Assembly (NCBI GenBank): GCA_050741915.1
Contig: JBOGEX010000170.1
Coordinates: forward strand, 1 to 54,571
DNA length: 54,571 nucleotides
Origin: JACCTH01 sp050741915
Lineage (GTDB): Bacteria > Actinomycetota > Acidimicrobiia > Spongiisociales > ZC4RG35
Direction: 5' to 3'
Made by a program: the position numbers and the translations under genes. Positions 16,955 to 25,699 of the stretch are shown here, piece by piece. A model generated the notes under the pieces. It was not told the DNA's origin, searched no databases, and saw only the letters and a list, made by a program, of their open reading frames with translations. Numbering within the stretch: position 1 is the first letter of the stretch; the number at the start of each line of letters is the position of its first letter.

Positions 16955-18112
16955 ATGGTCGTGTTCCCCCGCCTTCACGAAGACAAACGCAGGCGGCTGC
17001 TTGCCGAACCGGGTGAGCGGGTGCGGGTCATTATCGACACCGACGCCGCCAACGAGATCGACGATCAATTCGCTCTCGCCTGGGCTTTACTGTCGCCGAC
17101 GCAGCTCTCGGTGGAGGCGGTGATCGCCGAACCGTATTCGTTCGCCCACCTCCGTCCCGCCCTAGTGGAGGCGTTCCGGGAGACAGCAGACGACGTCGGC
17201 GAGCCAGCCGGCGGCACCACCGACGACCTTCGTGCCTGGGCCGGTCGGCTGCGGCGACTCAACCTCTCTCCCGAGGACATCGATTTCGTTGGCCCCGCCG
17301 AGGGAATGGAAAGAAGCTTCCACGAGATCGAGCGCGTCTTCGACAGCGTCGGCATTTCACCGGCCGGACTGGCCTATCGAGGTTCCCAGTCGTACATGCC
17401 CGGACTCGCCAACCCAATCGAGAGCGAGGGTGCTCGCCGCCTCATCGAGGCCGCCTTGCGCTCAGATGACTCACCCTTGTACGTGCTGGCGATCGGCTGC
17501 GTCACCAACCTGGCCTCGGCGCTGCTGATCGAGCCGGAGATCGCCCGGCGGATCGTCGTGGTGTGGACCTCGGGGTATCCCACATGGACTCAGCGCTCCA
17601 ACGCCACCTCACTCAATCTGGTCCAGGACCAGGCAGCCTCCCGCCTGCTCTTCGAAAGCGGTGTTCCGCTGGTTTACCTGCCCGGCTATCACATCGGTGC
17701 CCAGCTTCGGCTCTCGCTGCCCGAGATGGAAGCCTATGTGCGGGGCCGCGGTGGTATCGGCGACTACCTCTACCACCTATACACCCACAATCCGATCCAC
17801 GCCCAGCGTGGGATCCGGGACTACTTCGGCCGCTCTTGGGTGATTTGGGACATGATCAATGTCGCCTGGGTGCTCAACCCTTGCTGGGTCCCCACGGAGT
17901 TGGTGCCGACGCCACGCCTCGGAGAGGATCTCTGCTGGCATCAGCAGACAGCTCCGGTCCCGCTGATGCGCCAAGCCCACGGGGTCGACCGGGACGGCAT
18001 CTTCCGCGACTTTTTCTCCAAGCTCCAAGCGCAGGAGGAGATCTTGGCGGGCCTCGGGAAGCGAGCCCCCCACGGCGCAGTGTCGGCAAACTCAACGGAG
18101 GGAAACCCTTGA
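16955..18112 (+). CDS. Inosine-uridine nucleoside hydrolase family protein
   Basis: A 385-residue member of the nucleoside hydrolase (IUNH) family, which cleaves N-ribosides using a Ca2+ bound by an Asp cluster. The N-terminal motif is IIDTDAANEIDDQFAL, extended compared with the usual DTDPGxDD, with the second Asp pair in IDD. Later LAIGCVTNLASAL and the metal Asp in VIWDMINVAWVL are present. ATG at 16955 follows AGGAGAAGAGCTGACC. Together with the phosphorylase at 20.2 kb it points to a glycoside with a nucleoside-like bond as cluster substrate. Hydrolysis of another N- or C-riboside is possible. Confidence 0.82.
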   Translation: MVVFPRLHEDKRRRLLAEPGERVRVIIDTDAANEIDDQFALAWALLSPTQLSVEAVIAEPYSFAHLRPALVEAFRETADDVGEPAGGTTDDLRAWAGRLRRLNLSPEDIDFVGPAEGMERSFHEIERVFDSVGISPAGLAYRGSQSYMPGLANPIESEGARRLIEAALRSDDSPLYVLAIGCVTNLASALLIEPEIARRIVVVWTSGYPTWTQRSNATSLNLVQDQAASRLLFESGVPLVYLPGYHIGAQLRLSLPEMEAYVRGRGGIGDYLYHLYTHNPIHAQRGIRDYFGRSWVIWDMINVAWVLNPCWVPTELVPTPRLGEDLCWHQQTAPVPLMRQAHGVDRDGIFRDFFSKLQAQEEILAGLGKRAPHGAVSANSTEGNP

Positions 18113-19074
18113 ACGACTTCGACCTTCCCCTACTCACCGACCTCTGGCGACTCATGGCCCGCATCAGATGGTTCGAGGAAAGGGTCCACGAGGAGGTGGC
18201 AGCGAATCGGCTCGAGGGGTACGTGCACACCTACGCAGGGGAAGAAGCTGTGGCCGTTGGGGTCATCCCGCTATTACGCGACACCGATTGGCTCACCTCC
18301 ACTTATCGCAACCATGGGCACGCCATCGCCCGAGGGGTACCACTGGACGCGATCGCCGGCGAGTTGCTGGGGAAAGCCACCGGGGTGTGTGGAGGCAAGG
18401 GAGGTTCGATGCACGTCGCCGACCAGAATCTCGGGATGATCGGGGCAATGGGGATCGTCGCCGGCGGTCTTCCCATCGCCACCGGTGCCGCCTTCGCCGC
18501 CCGCTACCGGGAGGAGGATCGGGTAGCCGTCGCCTTCTTCGGCGACGGCGCAGTCCACCAGGGGACTTTTCACGAGGCGATGACCTTTGCTTCCCTCTTC
18601 ACCTGCCCGGTGTTGTTCGTGTGCGAGAACAACCTATACGCAGAGACCACGGCAGTCGATTACCACCTAGTTGCCGGTTCGGTGACCGCCATGGCCGACC
18701 CCTATCGTGTCGAGGCCCACCAGGTCGATGGCATGGATGTCTTTGTTGTCCGCGCCGCCGCCAACGAAGCTATCAATCGGGCGCGGGAGAGCGGCCGGCC
18801 CCAGCTGCTCGAGGCGATGACCTACCGCTATTACGGGCAGTACGAGGGTGACACCCAGACCTACAAGCCGCCTGCGGAAGTGGACAAATACCGGGGCCTC
18901 GACCCCCTCGATCGGTTCCGGACCCGGGTCGCAGCCGAGGCGTGGGTTCCCGCCGAGACACTCGATCGGATCGAAGGTGAAGTTCGCGACGAGGTCGATG
19001 CCGCCTTCGCATCGGCAGCCGCAGCCCCCTGGCCCGACCTTGAGATGGTGACCGCCGACGTCTACACGACCTGA
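18109..19074 (+). CDS. Thiamine-diphosphate dehydrogenase E1 component, alpha subunit
   Basis: A 321-residue E1-alpha subunit of the pyruvate/acetoin/branched-chain oxo-acid dehydrogenase type. Thiamine-diphosphate motif GDGAVHQGTFHEAMTFAS...ENN (about residues 145-175) and the GGSMH loop are intact. The TTG at 18109 overlaps the previous stop (TTGA) and is preceded by GGAGGGA at 18097-18103, so it is preferred over any in-frame upstream codon. The beta subunit follows four bases later. No E2 acyltransferase or E3 gene is in the window, so it may act as a stand-alone thiamine-diphosphate lyase or transferase. Confidence 0.87.
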   Translation: MNDFDLPLLTDLWRLMARIRWFEERVHEEVAANRLEGYVHTYAGEEAVAVGVIPLLRDTDWLTSTYRNHGHAIARGVPLDAIAGELLGKATGVCGGKGGSMHVADQNLGMIGAMGIVAGGLPIATGAAFAARYREEDRVAVAFFGDGAVHQGTFHEAMTFASLFTCPVLFVCENNLYAETTAVDYHLVAGSVTAMADPYRVEAHQVDGMDVFVVRAAANEAINRARESGRPQLLEAMTYRYYGQYEGDTQTYKPPAEVDKYRGLDPLDRFRTRVAAEAWVPAETLDRIEGEVRDEVDAAFASAAAAPWPDLEMVTADVYTT

Positions 19075-19084
19075 AGGAGTGGTG

Positions 19085-20119
19085 GTGACACGCCAGTTGA
19101 CGATCAAAGATGCCATCAACGAAGCTCTTAGACAGGAGATGGAGGCGGACGACCGGGTAATCCTCTTCGGTGAGGATATCGCTGGAGGTGCGGGCCGTGA
19201 CGCGGAGTACCCGTCGGCCGCCGATGCCTGGGGAGGTCCCTTCGGGGTGACTAAGGGGCTGCTGGGCCGCTTCGGACGCAAGCGGGTGATCGACACCCCG
19301 ATCGCCGAGGCCGGGTTTGTAGGAGCCGCCATTGGTGCCGCCGTCGCCGGGTTGCGTCCAGTGGTGGAGATCATGTACGCCGATTTCATCGGAACATCCT
19401 TCGACCAGGTCCTCAACCATGCCGCCAAACTCCGCTACGTCTACGGGGGAAAGGTCTCGGTCCCGCTAGTGATTCGCACCGTCACGGGCGCCGGGTTCCG
19501 CGCAGGCGCCGAGCACTCCCAGACCCTCTACTCGCTCTATGCCCACATCCCCGGTCTCAAGGTGGTGGCCCCGGCCACCTCCTACGACGCCAAGGGCCTG
19601 CTCATTGCTGCTATCCGCGACCCCGACCCAGTGGTCTTCATGGAGCACAAGCGCCTATACCTCGAGCAAGGGGAGGTTCCCGAGCAGCCCTACGAGGTGC
19701 CGATCGGCCAAGCCCAGGTCGTCCGCCAGGGCGACGACCTCACCATCGTCGGTGTCCAGAAGATGGTGCACTCAGCTCTTGCCGCCGCCACCAAGCTGGC
19801 CGAACGGGGCATTGACACCGAGGTGATCGATCCCCGTTCTTACTCCCCGCTCGACACCGCCACAATCCTCGCCTCGGTCCGCAAGACCGGAAGGCTTGTG
19901 ATCGTCGACGAGTCTTATCCGCGCTGTTCGCTTGCCACCGACATCGCCGCCCTCGCTGCCAGCGACACCTTCGAAGCTCTGAGGGCGCCGATCCTGCGAG
20001 TAACCGCCCCTCATGCCCCGATCCCCTTCAGCCCGGTCCTCGAGGATGCCTACATACCGAGTGTCGATCGGATCTGCGATGCCGTCGAAAAGGTCCTGGC
20101 TGGGGTCAGATCCGTCTGA
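19085..20119 (+). CDS. Thiamine-diphosphate dehydrogenase E1 component, beta subunit
   Basis: A 344-residue E1-beta subunit with a transketolase-like pyrimidine-binding domain (FGEDIA, IDTPIAEAGFVGAAIGAA) and the C-terminal transketolase domain (DPRSYSPLD, VDESYPRCS). Three GTG codons occur at 19079, 19082 and 19085. The AAGGAG ribosome site at 19074-19079 sits correctly only for the last one, so 19085 is chosen. It forms an alpha2beta2 enzyme with the preceding protein. The 59 bases to the next gene hold no terminator. Confidence 0.86.
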   Translation: MTRQLTIKDAINEALRQEMEADDRVILFGEDIAGGAGRDAEYPSAADAWGGPFGVTKGLLGRFGRKRVIDTPIAEAGFVGAAIGAAVAGLRPVVEIMYADFIGTSFDQVLNHAAKLRYVYGGKVSVPLVIRTVTGAGFRAGAEHSQTLYSLYAHIPGLKVVAPATSYDAKGLLIAAIRDPDPVVFMEHKRLYLEQGEVPEQPYEVPIGQAQVVRQGDDLTIVGVQKMVHSALAAATKLAERGIDTEVIDPRSYSPLDTATILASVRKTGRLVIVDESYPRCSLATDIAALAASDTFEALRAPILRVTAPHAPIPFSPVLEDAYIPSVDRICDAVEKVLAGVRSV

Positions 20120-20178
20120 AGTCGAATTTCTGCGTACCCGTCGGGCAATCAACCAGGCCATCATCGAGGAGGAGAAGC

Positions 20179-20904
20179 ATGGAACAGGATTGGTGGGAGG
20201 TCACCGGACTGAGCAGAGACGAGGTGCCCGAGGTGGCTGTTCTGGAGGGCACATGGTGGCGGCGCGATCGCGAGGCCCAGCGACTTCCGCTGCTCGACCA
20301 GGTGAGGGAACTCCACGCCCCGGACTGGTACTGGGGCACCTACCTCGGGCACTCCGTGGTGTACGCATGCATGTACGGGGCGGCTCGTGCTGTGGAGCCG
20401 GTCGTCATCCTCGGCAAGCTCGGCACCTCAACTGTGGTGCAGATCGGGTCGTGCGGCGGCATCAACCCCGAAGCGCACACCGGCGACCTCTTGATCCCGG
20501 ATGAGGTAGTGATCGAAGAAGGAGTTTCACGCTGGTACCACACCGAAGCCACAGTCTCGGCGACGCCGGCGTTGGTCGATAAGGCTGTCGAGATCGCCGA
20601 AAAGAAAGGGATAAGGGCGCTGCGCGGCAGGTCGGTCACCGAGGACACTCTGCTCGGCGTGAGGCCACAAGACGACTCTGTACAACGCTGAATCGACGCC
20701 GGATACATCGGCGTCGACATGGAAAGTTCCGCAGTGTTCAGCGCCGCCCAACACATGGGTATGAAGCGACTCTCATTAATTCATATCTGGGATGAGTACG
20801 CGCTCGGACGGCGATGGTCCGACGCATTGCCTCCAGATGTTGATGCCTACCGCCGCTCCACGGAGGAAGCTATGTTCGAGATCGCCCTGCAGAGCACTCT
20901 CTAG
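20179..20904 (+). pseudogene. Nucleoside/uridine phosphorylase with in-frame TGA
   Basis: The frame encodes a PNP/UDP phosphorylase family protein of about 241 residues: LGHSVVYACMYGA, LGTSTVVQIGSCGGI (phosphate-binding region) and, after the stop, GYIGVDMESSAVFSAAQHMGM (ribose-binding Met-Glu). It is interrupted only by TGA at 20689-20691, in VQR-stop-IDAG, where relatives often have Trp or another residue. No frameshift exists and the second part continues to a normal stop at 20904. It is therefore either a very recent nonsense mutation, a sequencing error, or read through. GGAGGAGAAGC at 20167-20177 supports the ATG at 20179. Confidence 0.75.
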
Positions 20905-21183
20905 ACCGACGGGGGCAATTCGGCGCACCCAGTCGGTCCGGGCTGTTCTATTCGCACCCGTCTTGTGAGGGCTACCTGGCCGTGGTCCTCGTGGGCCGCC
21001 CTGAGGAAGGTGGTCGACAGCGCGGTCGATGTTATGGAGGACCAAGACCTTAAAGCTGTCGGACGATCCCGGCTTCGAGGCCAAGCAGGCCGTGTTCCGG
21101 GCTTGAGCTCGCCTTCATCGATTCGGCGTTCGAGGTCGGCCGCGATCCTTCGGTACCTCGTAATTCCAGGCCCGTCATGAACC
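20905..21183 (-). pseudogene. GntR-type regulator N-terminal remnant
   Basis: On the minus strand an ATG at 21178 overlaps the kinase stop, but the recognisable GntR-like start of the winged helix (ITRYRRIAADLERRIDEGEL, then KPGTR) is in another frame from about 21170 to 21085. After that no homology is evident. This suggests a regulator gene after the kinase that lost most of its sequence. The rest of the interval holds a 7-bp inverted repeat (20904-20910 with 20932-20938) and nothing else recognised. Confidence 0.35.
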
Positions 21184-22644
21184 GTCCCTACTGATCCGCT
21201 CAAAGACGGAATGCATCCCATCATAGGTATCGCGGTAAATCGAGTACAGCTCTTGGAGCCGTTCCACTTCTTCAATTTCAGGCTCAACAACGTTTTCGAT
21301 CGCAGCTATACGGTGTGCCCAATCTTCGATGTCCTTGTTGAGTCCACTAGCCACGCCACCCATTAGGGCGGCACCCAGACAACCGGAAGCTGAGCACCGC
21401 AGTACCTCCATCGACACACCGTGGGCGGATGCCTTGATTTCGTTCCACAGGGTGCTCTTGGAACCGCCTCCAGATATTCTCAATGCACGGGGTCTAATGC
21501 CAGCTGCCTCTTCACACGTTTCCCGAATCCATCGGGCCGAGAAGGCGACACCCTCTAGCACGGCACGTATCATCTCGCGGGGACCCGTTTTAGTAGTCAG
21601 CCCAAGCCAGACCCCTCTGGCGCTCGGATTCCATACCGGAGCTCTCTCACCTTGCAAGTGGGGCAAAAACACCAGACGCTGGCTTATGTCGGCGCTTGCC
21701 GCGGCCTCCAATGCATCTCTGATTGACATCGAGAAAGACTCAGCGACCCAGCTGAGAGCCCGGCCACCTGCTTGGGTAGGTCCTGCATGGAGATATCTGC
21801 CCCGAACCGGCGGAAAACTGATAACGCCGCTGGCATTGCCAGGAACATCCGTCATGATGCCAACTATTTCCGAAGTTCCGCTCACTTCCATACCTTGGCC
21901 GGCGCGCGTCACACCCGACCCGTAAACGTTTCCCCATGCATCCATGGTCCCGACCGCCACTGGAATGCCGGTCGGGAGACCCCACCTGCCGTTTGTTACT
22001 CCGGCTACCTCATCGAACTGACGCAGTATTGGAAGATGCGCAAGGAAATCGCCTGCCACAGAGTCAAGGCCCTGAATGTACGCCCCGGCTGAATCGACGA
22101 GCCCGATGGAGCTAATGGCATCCGAACTGACGGCGCCGGTGAGTTCAGCAATGCAATAGTCCTTCGGGGAGAGAATCCATCTGACTCTTTCCGCTGTTCC
22201 GGCATCGGTGCTTTGTAACCATGCCCAGCGGCTGGGGGCATACGAAGCATCGATCGTGAAGGAGCCACTAAATAGTTGAAGCCGATCCTCAGCGGTTAAA
22301 CGAGCGTCCAGCTCAGCTGCCTTCTTAGCGCTTCGAAGGTCGTTCCACACGATGGCCGGGATCAGCGGTCGTAAGCGGTCGTCTACGAACACATGGGTGT
22401 TCACCTGCGACACAATCCCGATGGCAGAAGCTCGCCGGGAGTCTTGCCCCATGAGGGCAGGCCAAGCGTCGGATATAGCCGAAAGCCAGTCGTGGGGTCG
22501 CTGTTCGGTCCAGCCTGGCCTCGGGGACCATGTCTCGTACGGCACAGCAATCTCGGTGATCGCTTGGCCTGAATCCGCGTCGAACGCAACGCCCTTTAGG
22601 GAGGTAGTCCCGACGTCGAAGCCAACTATGAGCTGACTGCTCAT
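21175..22644 (-). CDS. FGGY-family sugar kinase (xylulokinase-like)
   Basis: A 489-residue carbohydrate kinase. The N-terminal phosphate loop is VGFDVGTTSLKGVAFD, the substrate region WTEQRPHDW is xylulokinase-like, and the second domain has the catalytic Asp in GTMDAWGNVYG and the ATP-site GGGSKSTLW. ATG at 22644 overlaps the TrpA-like stop. As the fifth gene of the ribose-type transport operon it should phosphorylate the imported sugar or polyol. Whether this is a pentulose, a sugar alcohol or an acid cannot be decided. Confidence 0.87.
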   Translation of the reverse strand: MSSQLIVGFDVGTTSLKGVAFDADSGQAITEIAVPYETWSPRPGWTEQRPHDWLSAISDAWPALMGQDSRRASAIGIVSQVNTHVFVDDRLRPLIPAIVWNDLRSAKKAAELDARLTAEDRLQLFSGSFTIDASYAPSRWAWLQSTDAGTAERVRWILSPKDYCIAELTGAVSSDAISSIGLVDSAGAYIQGLDSVAGDFLAHLPILRQFDEVAGVTNGRWGLPTGIPVAVGTMDAWGNVYGSGVTRAGQGMEVSGTSEIVGIMTDVPGNASGVISFPPVRGRYLHAGPTQAGGRALSWVAESFSMSIRDALEAAASADISQRLVFLPHLQGERAPVWNPSARGVWLGLTTKTGPREMIRAVLEGVAFSARWIRETCEEAAGIRPRALRISGGGSKSTLWNEIKASAHGVSMEVLRCSASGCLGAALMGGVASGLNKDIEDWAHRIAAIENVVEPEIEEVERLQELYSIYRDTYDGMHSVFERISRDGS

Positions 22645-23447
22645 AAAATGACGGTTGGATTCGGAGTGGTTGACTGGCCTCCGTCAAACTCGTCATCGAC
22701 AATCAACCGAAGCTCGGTCAGATGTCGCTCGGCGCTTATCAAGCCCCTTTCGAGAGCTTCGAGGCACGCGGTTCCGACGACAACACCGTTGGCGCCGTAC
22801 CTTGCAGCTCTTCGGACTGATTGTCGGTCGCGGATGCCAAACCCAAAAACGATAGGTGAGCGACATCCAAGGTCTCGAAGCCTGGCAGCCAAAACCCCAG
22901 ATCCGGGGTCCGGGGGAGCAGGACCGGTCTTTCCAGGTCTCGACTGCACCATCACATAGCCGTCCGCTTTCGCGGCTGCTGCCACGGCTTCTTCTGAGGG
23001 CTTCCAGGGAAGCAAAGAACACGAAGCGACACCCCTTTTGGCCAGGGAAAGACTGAGAGATTCAGTGTCAGATAGTTGTCGATCGATCATGAGGAACCCA
23101 TCCACAGCCTGGGCCCTAGCCCAATCGAACTGAGCGAGATCAGTTTGCGGATAGCTGACCAAAACAACCAGAGGGCCGTTGGGAACCTTGGTCCGCCAGC
23201 TTGCGGCCGAGCTGACAATGGTGTTCACGGTTATGCCCGCCTCATAACCCAACCGTAACGATTTCGCTATGGCTGGTCCGTCGAGATACGGATCACGCGT
23301 GGGGAGGCCGATCTCCACGATATCGACCCCCGCCCCGTGAAAAACTTCGAGGAGCTCGTGCGGATCGAATCGGGGATCTCCCAGTGGGCAATAGGCGACA
23401 AATATCCCTCGATGTCTTAGATGATCCCAGGGCGCCGGCATCGGCAC
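22641..23447 (-). CDS. Tryptophan synthase alpha-like lyase
   Basis: A 268-residue TrpA-fold protein. The two catalytic acids keep the 11-residue spacing of TrpA: Glu45 in DIVEIGLPT and Asp56 in DPYLDGP. A Tyr in DGYVMVQS (about 164) and the phosphate-gripping GFGI...VVVGTA are also present. TrpA releases glyceraldehyde 3-phosphate by retro-aldol cleavage. No trpB or other tryptophan gene is near, and it lies between a sugar-binding protein and a sugar kinase. GTG at 23447 has AAGGAG six bases upstream. It may be a phosphosugar aldolase recruited from TrpA. Confidence 0.83.
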   Translation of the reverse strand: MPMPAPWDHLRHRGIFVAYCPLGDPRFDPHELLEVFHGAGVDIVEIGLPTRDPYLDGPAIAKSLRLGYEAGITVNTIVSSAASWRTKVPNGPLVVLVSYPQTDLAQFDWARAQAVDGFLMIDRQLSDTESLSLSLAKRGVASCSLLPWKPSEEAVAAAAKADGYVMVQSRPGKTGPAPPDPGSGVLAARLRDLGCRSPIVFGFGIRDRQSVRRAARYGANGVVVGTACLEALERGLISAERHLTELRLIVDDEFDGGQSTTPNPTVIL

Positions 23448-23521
23448 TCACAACTCCTTGTTGGCAAGAACTCCAAACAACGACGCCACAACGCGTGATG
23501 ATTTAGTTCTTGGTCATCACC

Positions 23522-24550
23522 TCAAGCGTTCTCTGGCGTGATCAAGATGGCAGGGACAAACACAACCGACTCGCTTGGCTCGGTCCCTGCGAAATACTTC
23601 TCGATGATGTCCAGTTCGGTCGTCGCGATGGTCGGCCAGTCCTGGCGAACGGTCGCTATCCAGTTACCGCCCTTGGCCACCTCCGCCCGCGCGAAGTCCT
23701 GCCCATCTACTCCCGTAATTACCACTTCAGTGCGATCTGCCTCTTGCGTCGCTTGATATGCGCCGAGCGCTGAGGCGTCCCATCCTGCCCACACACCGTC
23801 GAGCTCACCGGTCGGGTATTTGACCAATAGGTCGCCAACGGTCGCCTTGGCGAAACCCGTCGAATCTGACGGGTCACCCTGGACATATTCGACGACTTCG
23901 ATTTCATTTGCATCGAAAAGTGCTCGAGCCGCGACGGCACGAAGCCGGACTGGCTCAAACGGGTCGAAGTGAATCATTATCACTCTCCCGCCAGCTCCGA
24001 CGGCATCGATCATGGCCTGAGCGCTCTGCTCGCCGAGGAACTCATTGTCGGTAGTGACGTTCACAAGGATTCCGTCAACTACTCCACCGGTATCCAGACC
24101 GAAGACCGGGACATCGGCGTCTTGAGCATCTGCGAGTCCTTCTCCGAACTCTTGCGGAGTGCCGAAGGCAACGACAATGGCATCCACGCCCTGGGAGACC
24201 GCGGTAGTGATCTCGGCGTTCATTGCCGCGTTGTCGGAGCTGGTGTCGACGACGCTAACCGTATGACCCCGGCCTTCGGCCTCGGCCGTGAACAGATCTA
24301 TGGCCTCCTTCGCCGCCGGCTGAGCTGAGTAGTCTGGTGAGAGAACCGCGATCGTAAGGCTTTCGGCCGTAACGCTGTCGGTGGTGGATGTCTCAGCCGT
24401 CGTGCTCGTCTCAAGAGACTCCGTTGTCGGCGTTTGGTCAGTTGTTGCCGTTGCTTCGGACGCAGGTCGATCGGTCGCGCATGCTCCCAGCATCAAGAGA
24501 AGTACAAGCGACCGGCTCATAGCTCGGGACCGTCCTATGTTTCGCGTCAT
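23522..24550 (-). CDS. Ribose-type ABC transporter substrate-binding lipoprotein
   Basis: A 342-residue periplasmic-binding-protein-like I (RbsB-type) lipoprotein. The signal peptide ends LMLGAC, then a Thr-rich linker leads to the sugar-binding domain (LTIAVLSPDYSAQPAAKEAI, DAIVVAFGTPQEF, VFGLDTGG, DGVWAGWDASALGAYQA). ATG at 24550 is preceded by AAAGGAA and is preferred over upstream codons that would displace the signal peptide. The fold binds free pentoses, hexoses or polyols. The 105 bases to the upstream permease contain no clear terminator. Confidence 0.88.
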   Translation of the reverse strand: MTRNIGRSRAMSRSLVLLLMLGACATDRPASEATATTDQTPTTESLETSTTAETSTTDSVTAESLTIAVLSPDYSAQPAAKEAIDLFTAEAEGRGHTVSVVDTSSDNAAMNAEITTAVSQGVDAIVVAFGTPQEFGEGLADAQDADVPVFGLDTGGVVDGILVNVTTDNEFLGEQSAQAMIDAVGAGGRVIMIHFDPFEPVRLRAVAARALFDANEIEVVEYVQGDPSDSTGFAKATVGDLLVKYPTGELDGVWAGWDASALGAYQATQEADRTEVVITGVDGQDFARAEVAKGGNWIATVRQDWPTIATTELDIIEKYFAGTEPSESVVFVPAILITPENA

Positions 24551-24655
24551 GTAGTTCCTTTCTCGTAAAGGATGAAATCGCACAATCGGCGTCCGATCGC
24601 ACCCTGATCTTCCGCGATTCCACACCGTAAAGCGGTGGGCTCGATTTCCGGCGTG

Positions 24656-25699
24656 TCATCGCTGTCCTCTGAGTCGCGCGATCGCAGGCGGCAGCACCGC
24701 GAGAACGATCGCTGCGCCCAATATCGCGCTTTGAATGAAGTCATTCAGGCCCGTGAAGTTGAGTCCGTTGTCCAGCGTGCGAAGAAGAATTACGCCGAGG
24801 ACGGTCCCCAAGAGATTTGGTCGACCGTTCCGGAACATTGCCATTCCGAGGAACACACCGGCGATCGACTGAAGCATCCAAGGCTGCGGCGCAGTTGAGT
24901 TAGCCGTGGCGGTACTCGCGGCCTGGAGAATACCGCCTGCGCCTGCACCAAACCCGGCGACGGCAAAGGCAATGAGCCGGACTCGCTTGGTGTTGATTCC
25001 GGCTAGATATGCGGCGGTCGGATTGCCGCCCACGGCATACATCTTGCGTCCTAGGGCGGTGTGATCCAGGAGAAACCAGATGGCTAGGCAGAAGCCGAGC
25101 GCCATCCATATCTTGTTAGACAGCCCGAGCGTATCTCCTCGGGCTACCGCCACGAAGCCTTCCTCGACCAGTCCGTACACGGGCTGTCCATTGACGCTGT
25201 AGCGCGCCAGGGACGTGAAGACTTGGGCCATGCCCAAGGTCACGATGAAGGCAAGCACGCCCAAATAGGCGACCAGAAAACCATTGATGACCCCGGCGAC
25301 AGCGCTTACGGCTAGACCGATTGAGACGGCCAGCAGCACCGACGACGGCACATGTGCGGAACCGTCAAGCGAAGTCGTAGTCAACATCGAGGCGGTGACC
25401 GCAGTCGCAAAGGCTGCGAGACCGCCTACCGAGAGATCGAAATCGCCTACGACCATCACCACCGTCTGAGCCGCCGCGACTATCGCGAGGAATGAGACAA
25501 CCTCTAAAACGTTTGTGACAAGATTCGTTCTTGTTAGGAAGGTTTCTGGGTACAAGATGCCGAAAAAAGCAGCTATCAGTGCCATAGCGATTGGCCCAGT
25601 GAGTGGCCGGATCTTCGTGGCCCACGAGGTTCGCTGATCGAAGATCGCATCCTCCAAGCTGGCGACCGACAACCGAATTTCGGTCGCGTTCTCCTTCAT
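24656..25699 (-). CDS. Ribose-type ABC transporter permease
   Basis: A 347-residue RbsC-family permease with about nine or ten hydrophobic segments, the conserved GDFDLSVGGLAAFA motif after the second helices and GNPTAAYLAGINTKRVRLIAF in the cytoplasmic coupling region. ATG at 25699 (MKENATEIRL) overlaps the ATPase stop by 4 bp (ATGA), so upstream residues in this frame are not part of it. The N-terminus is longer than E. coli RbsC by a charged 30-residue stretch. Confidence 0.88.
   Translation of the reverse strand: MKENATEIRLSVASLEDAIFDQRTSWATKIRPLTGPIAMALIAAFFGILYPETFLTRTNLVTNVLEVVSFLAIVAAAQTVVMVVGDFDLSVGGLAAFATAVTASMLTTTSLDGSAHVPSSVLLAVSIGLAVSAVAGVINGFLVAYLGVLAFIVTLGMAQVFTSLARYSVNGQPVYGLVEEGFVAVARGDTLGLSNKIWMALGFCLAIWFLLDHTALGRKMYAVGGNPTAAYLAGINTKRVRLIAFAVAGFGAGAGGILQAASTATANSTAPQPWMLQSIAGVFLGMAMFRNGRPNLLGTVLGVILLRTLDNGLNFTGLNDFIQSAILGAAIVLAVLPPAIARLRGQR

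Noticed and set aside
20689..20691. Selenocysteine at the in-frame TGA of the phosphorylase
   Set aside because: The position is not catalytic in the family, no SECIS-like hairpin is evident after it, and the expected residue is not Cys.
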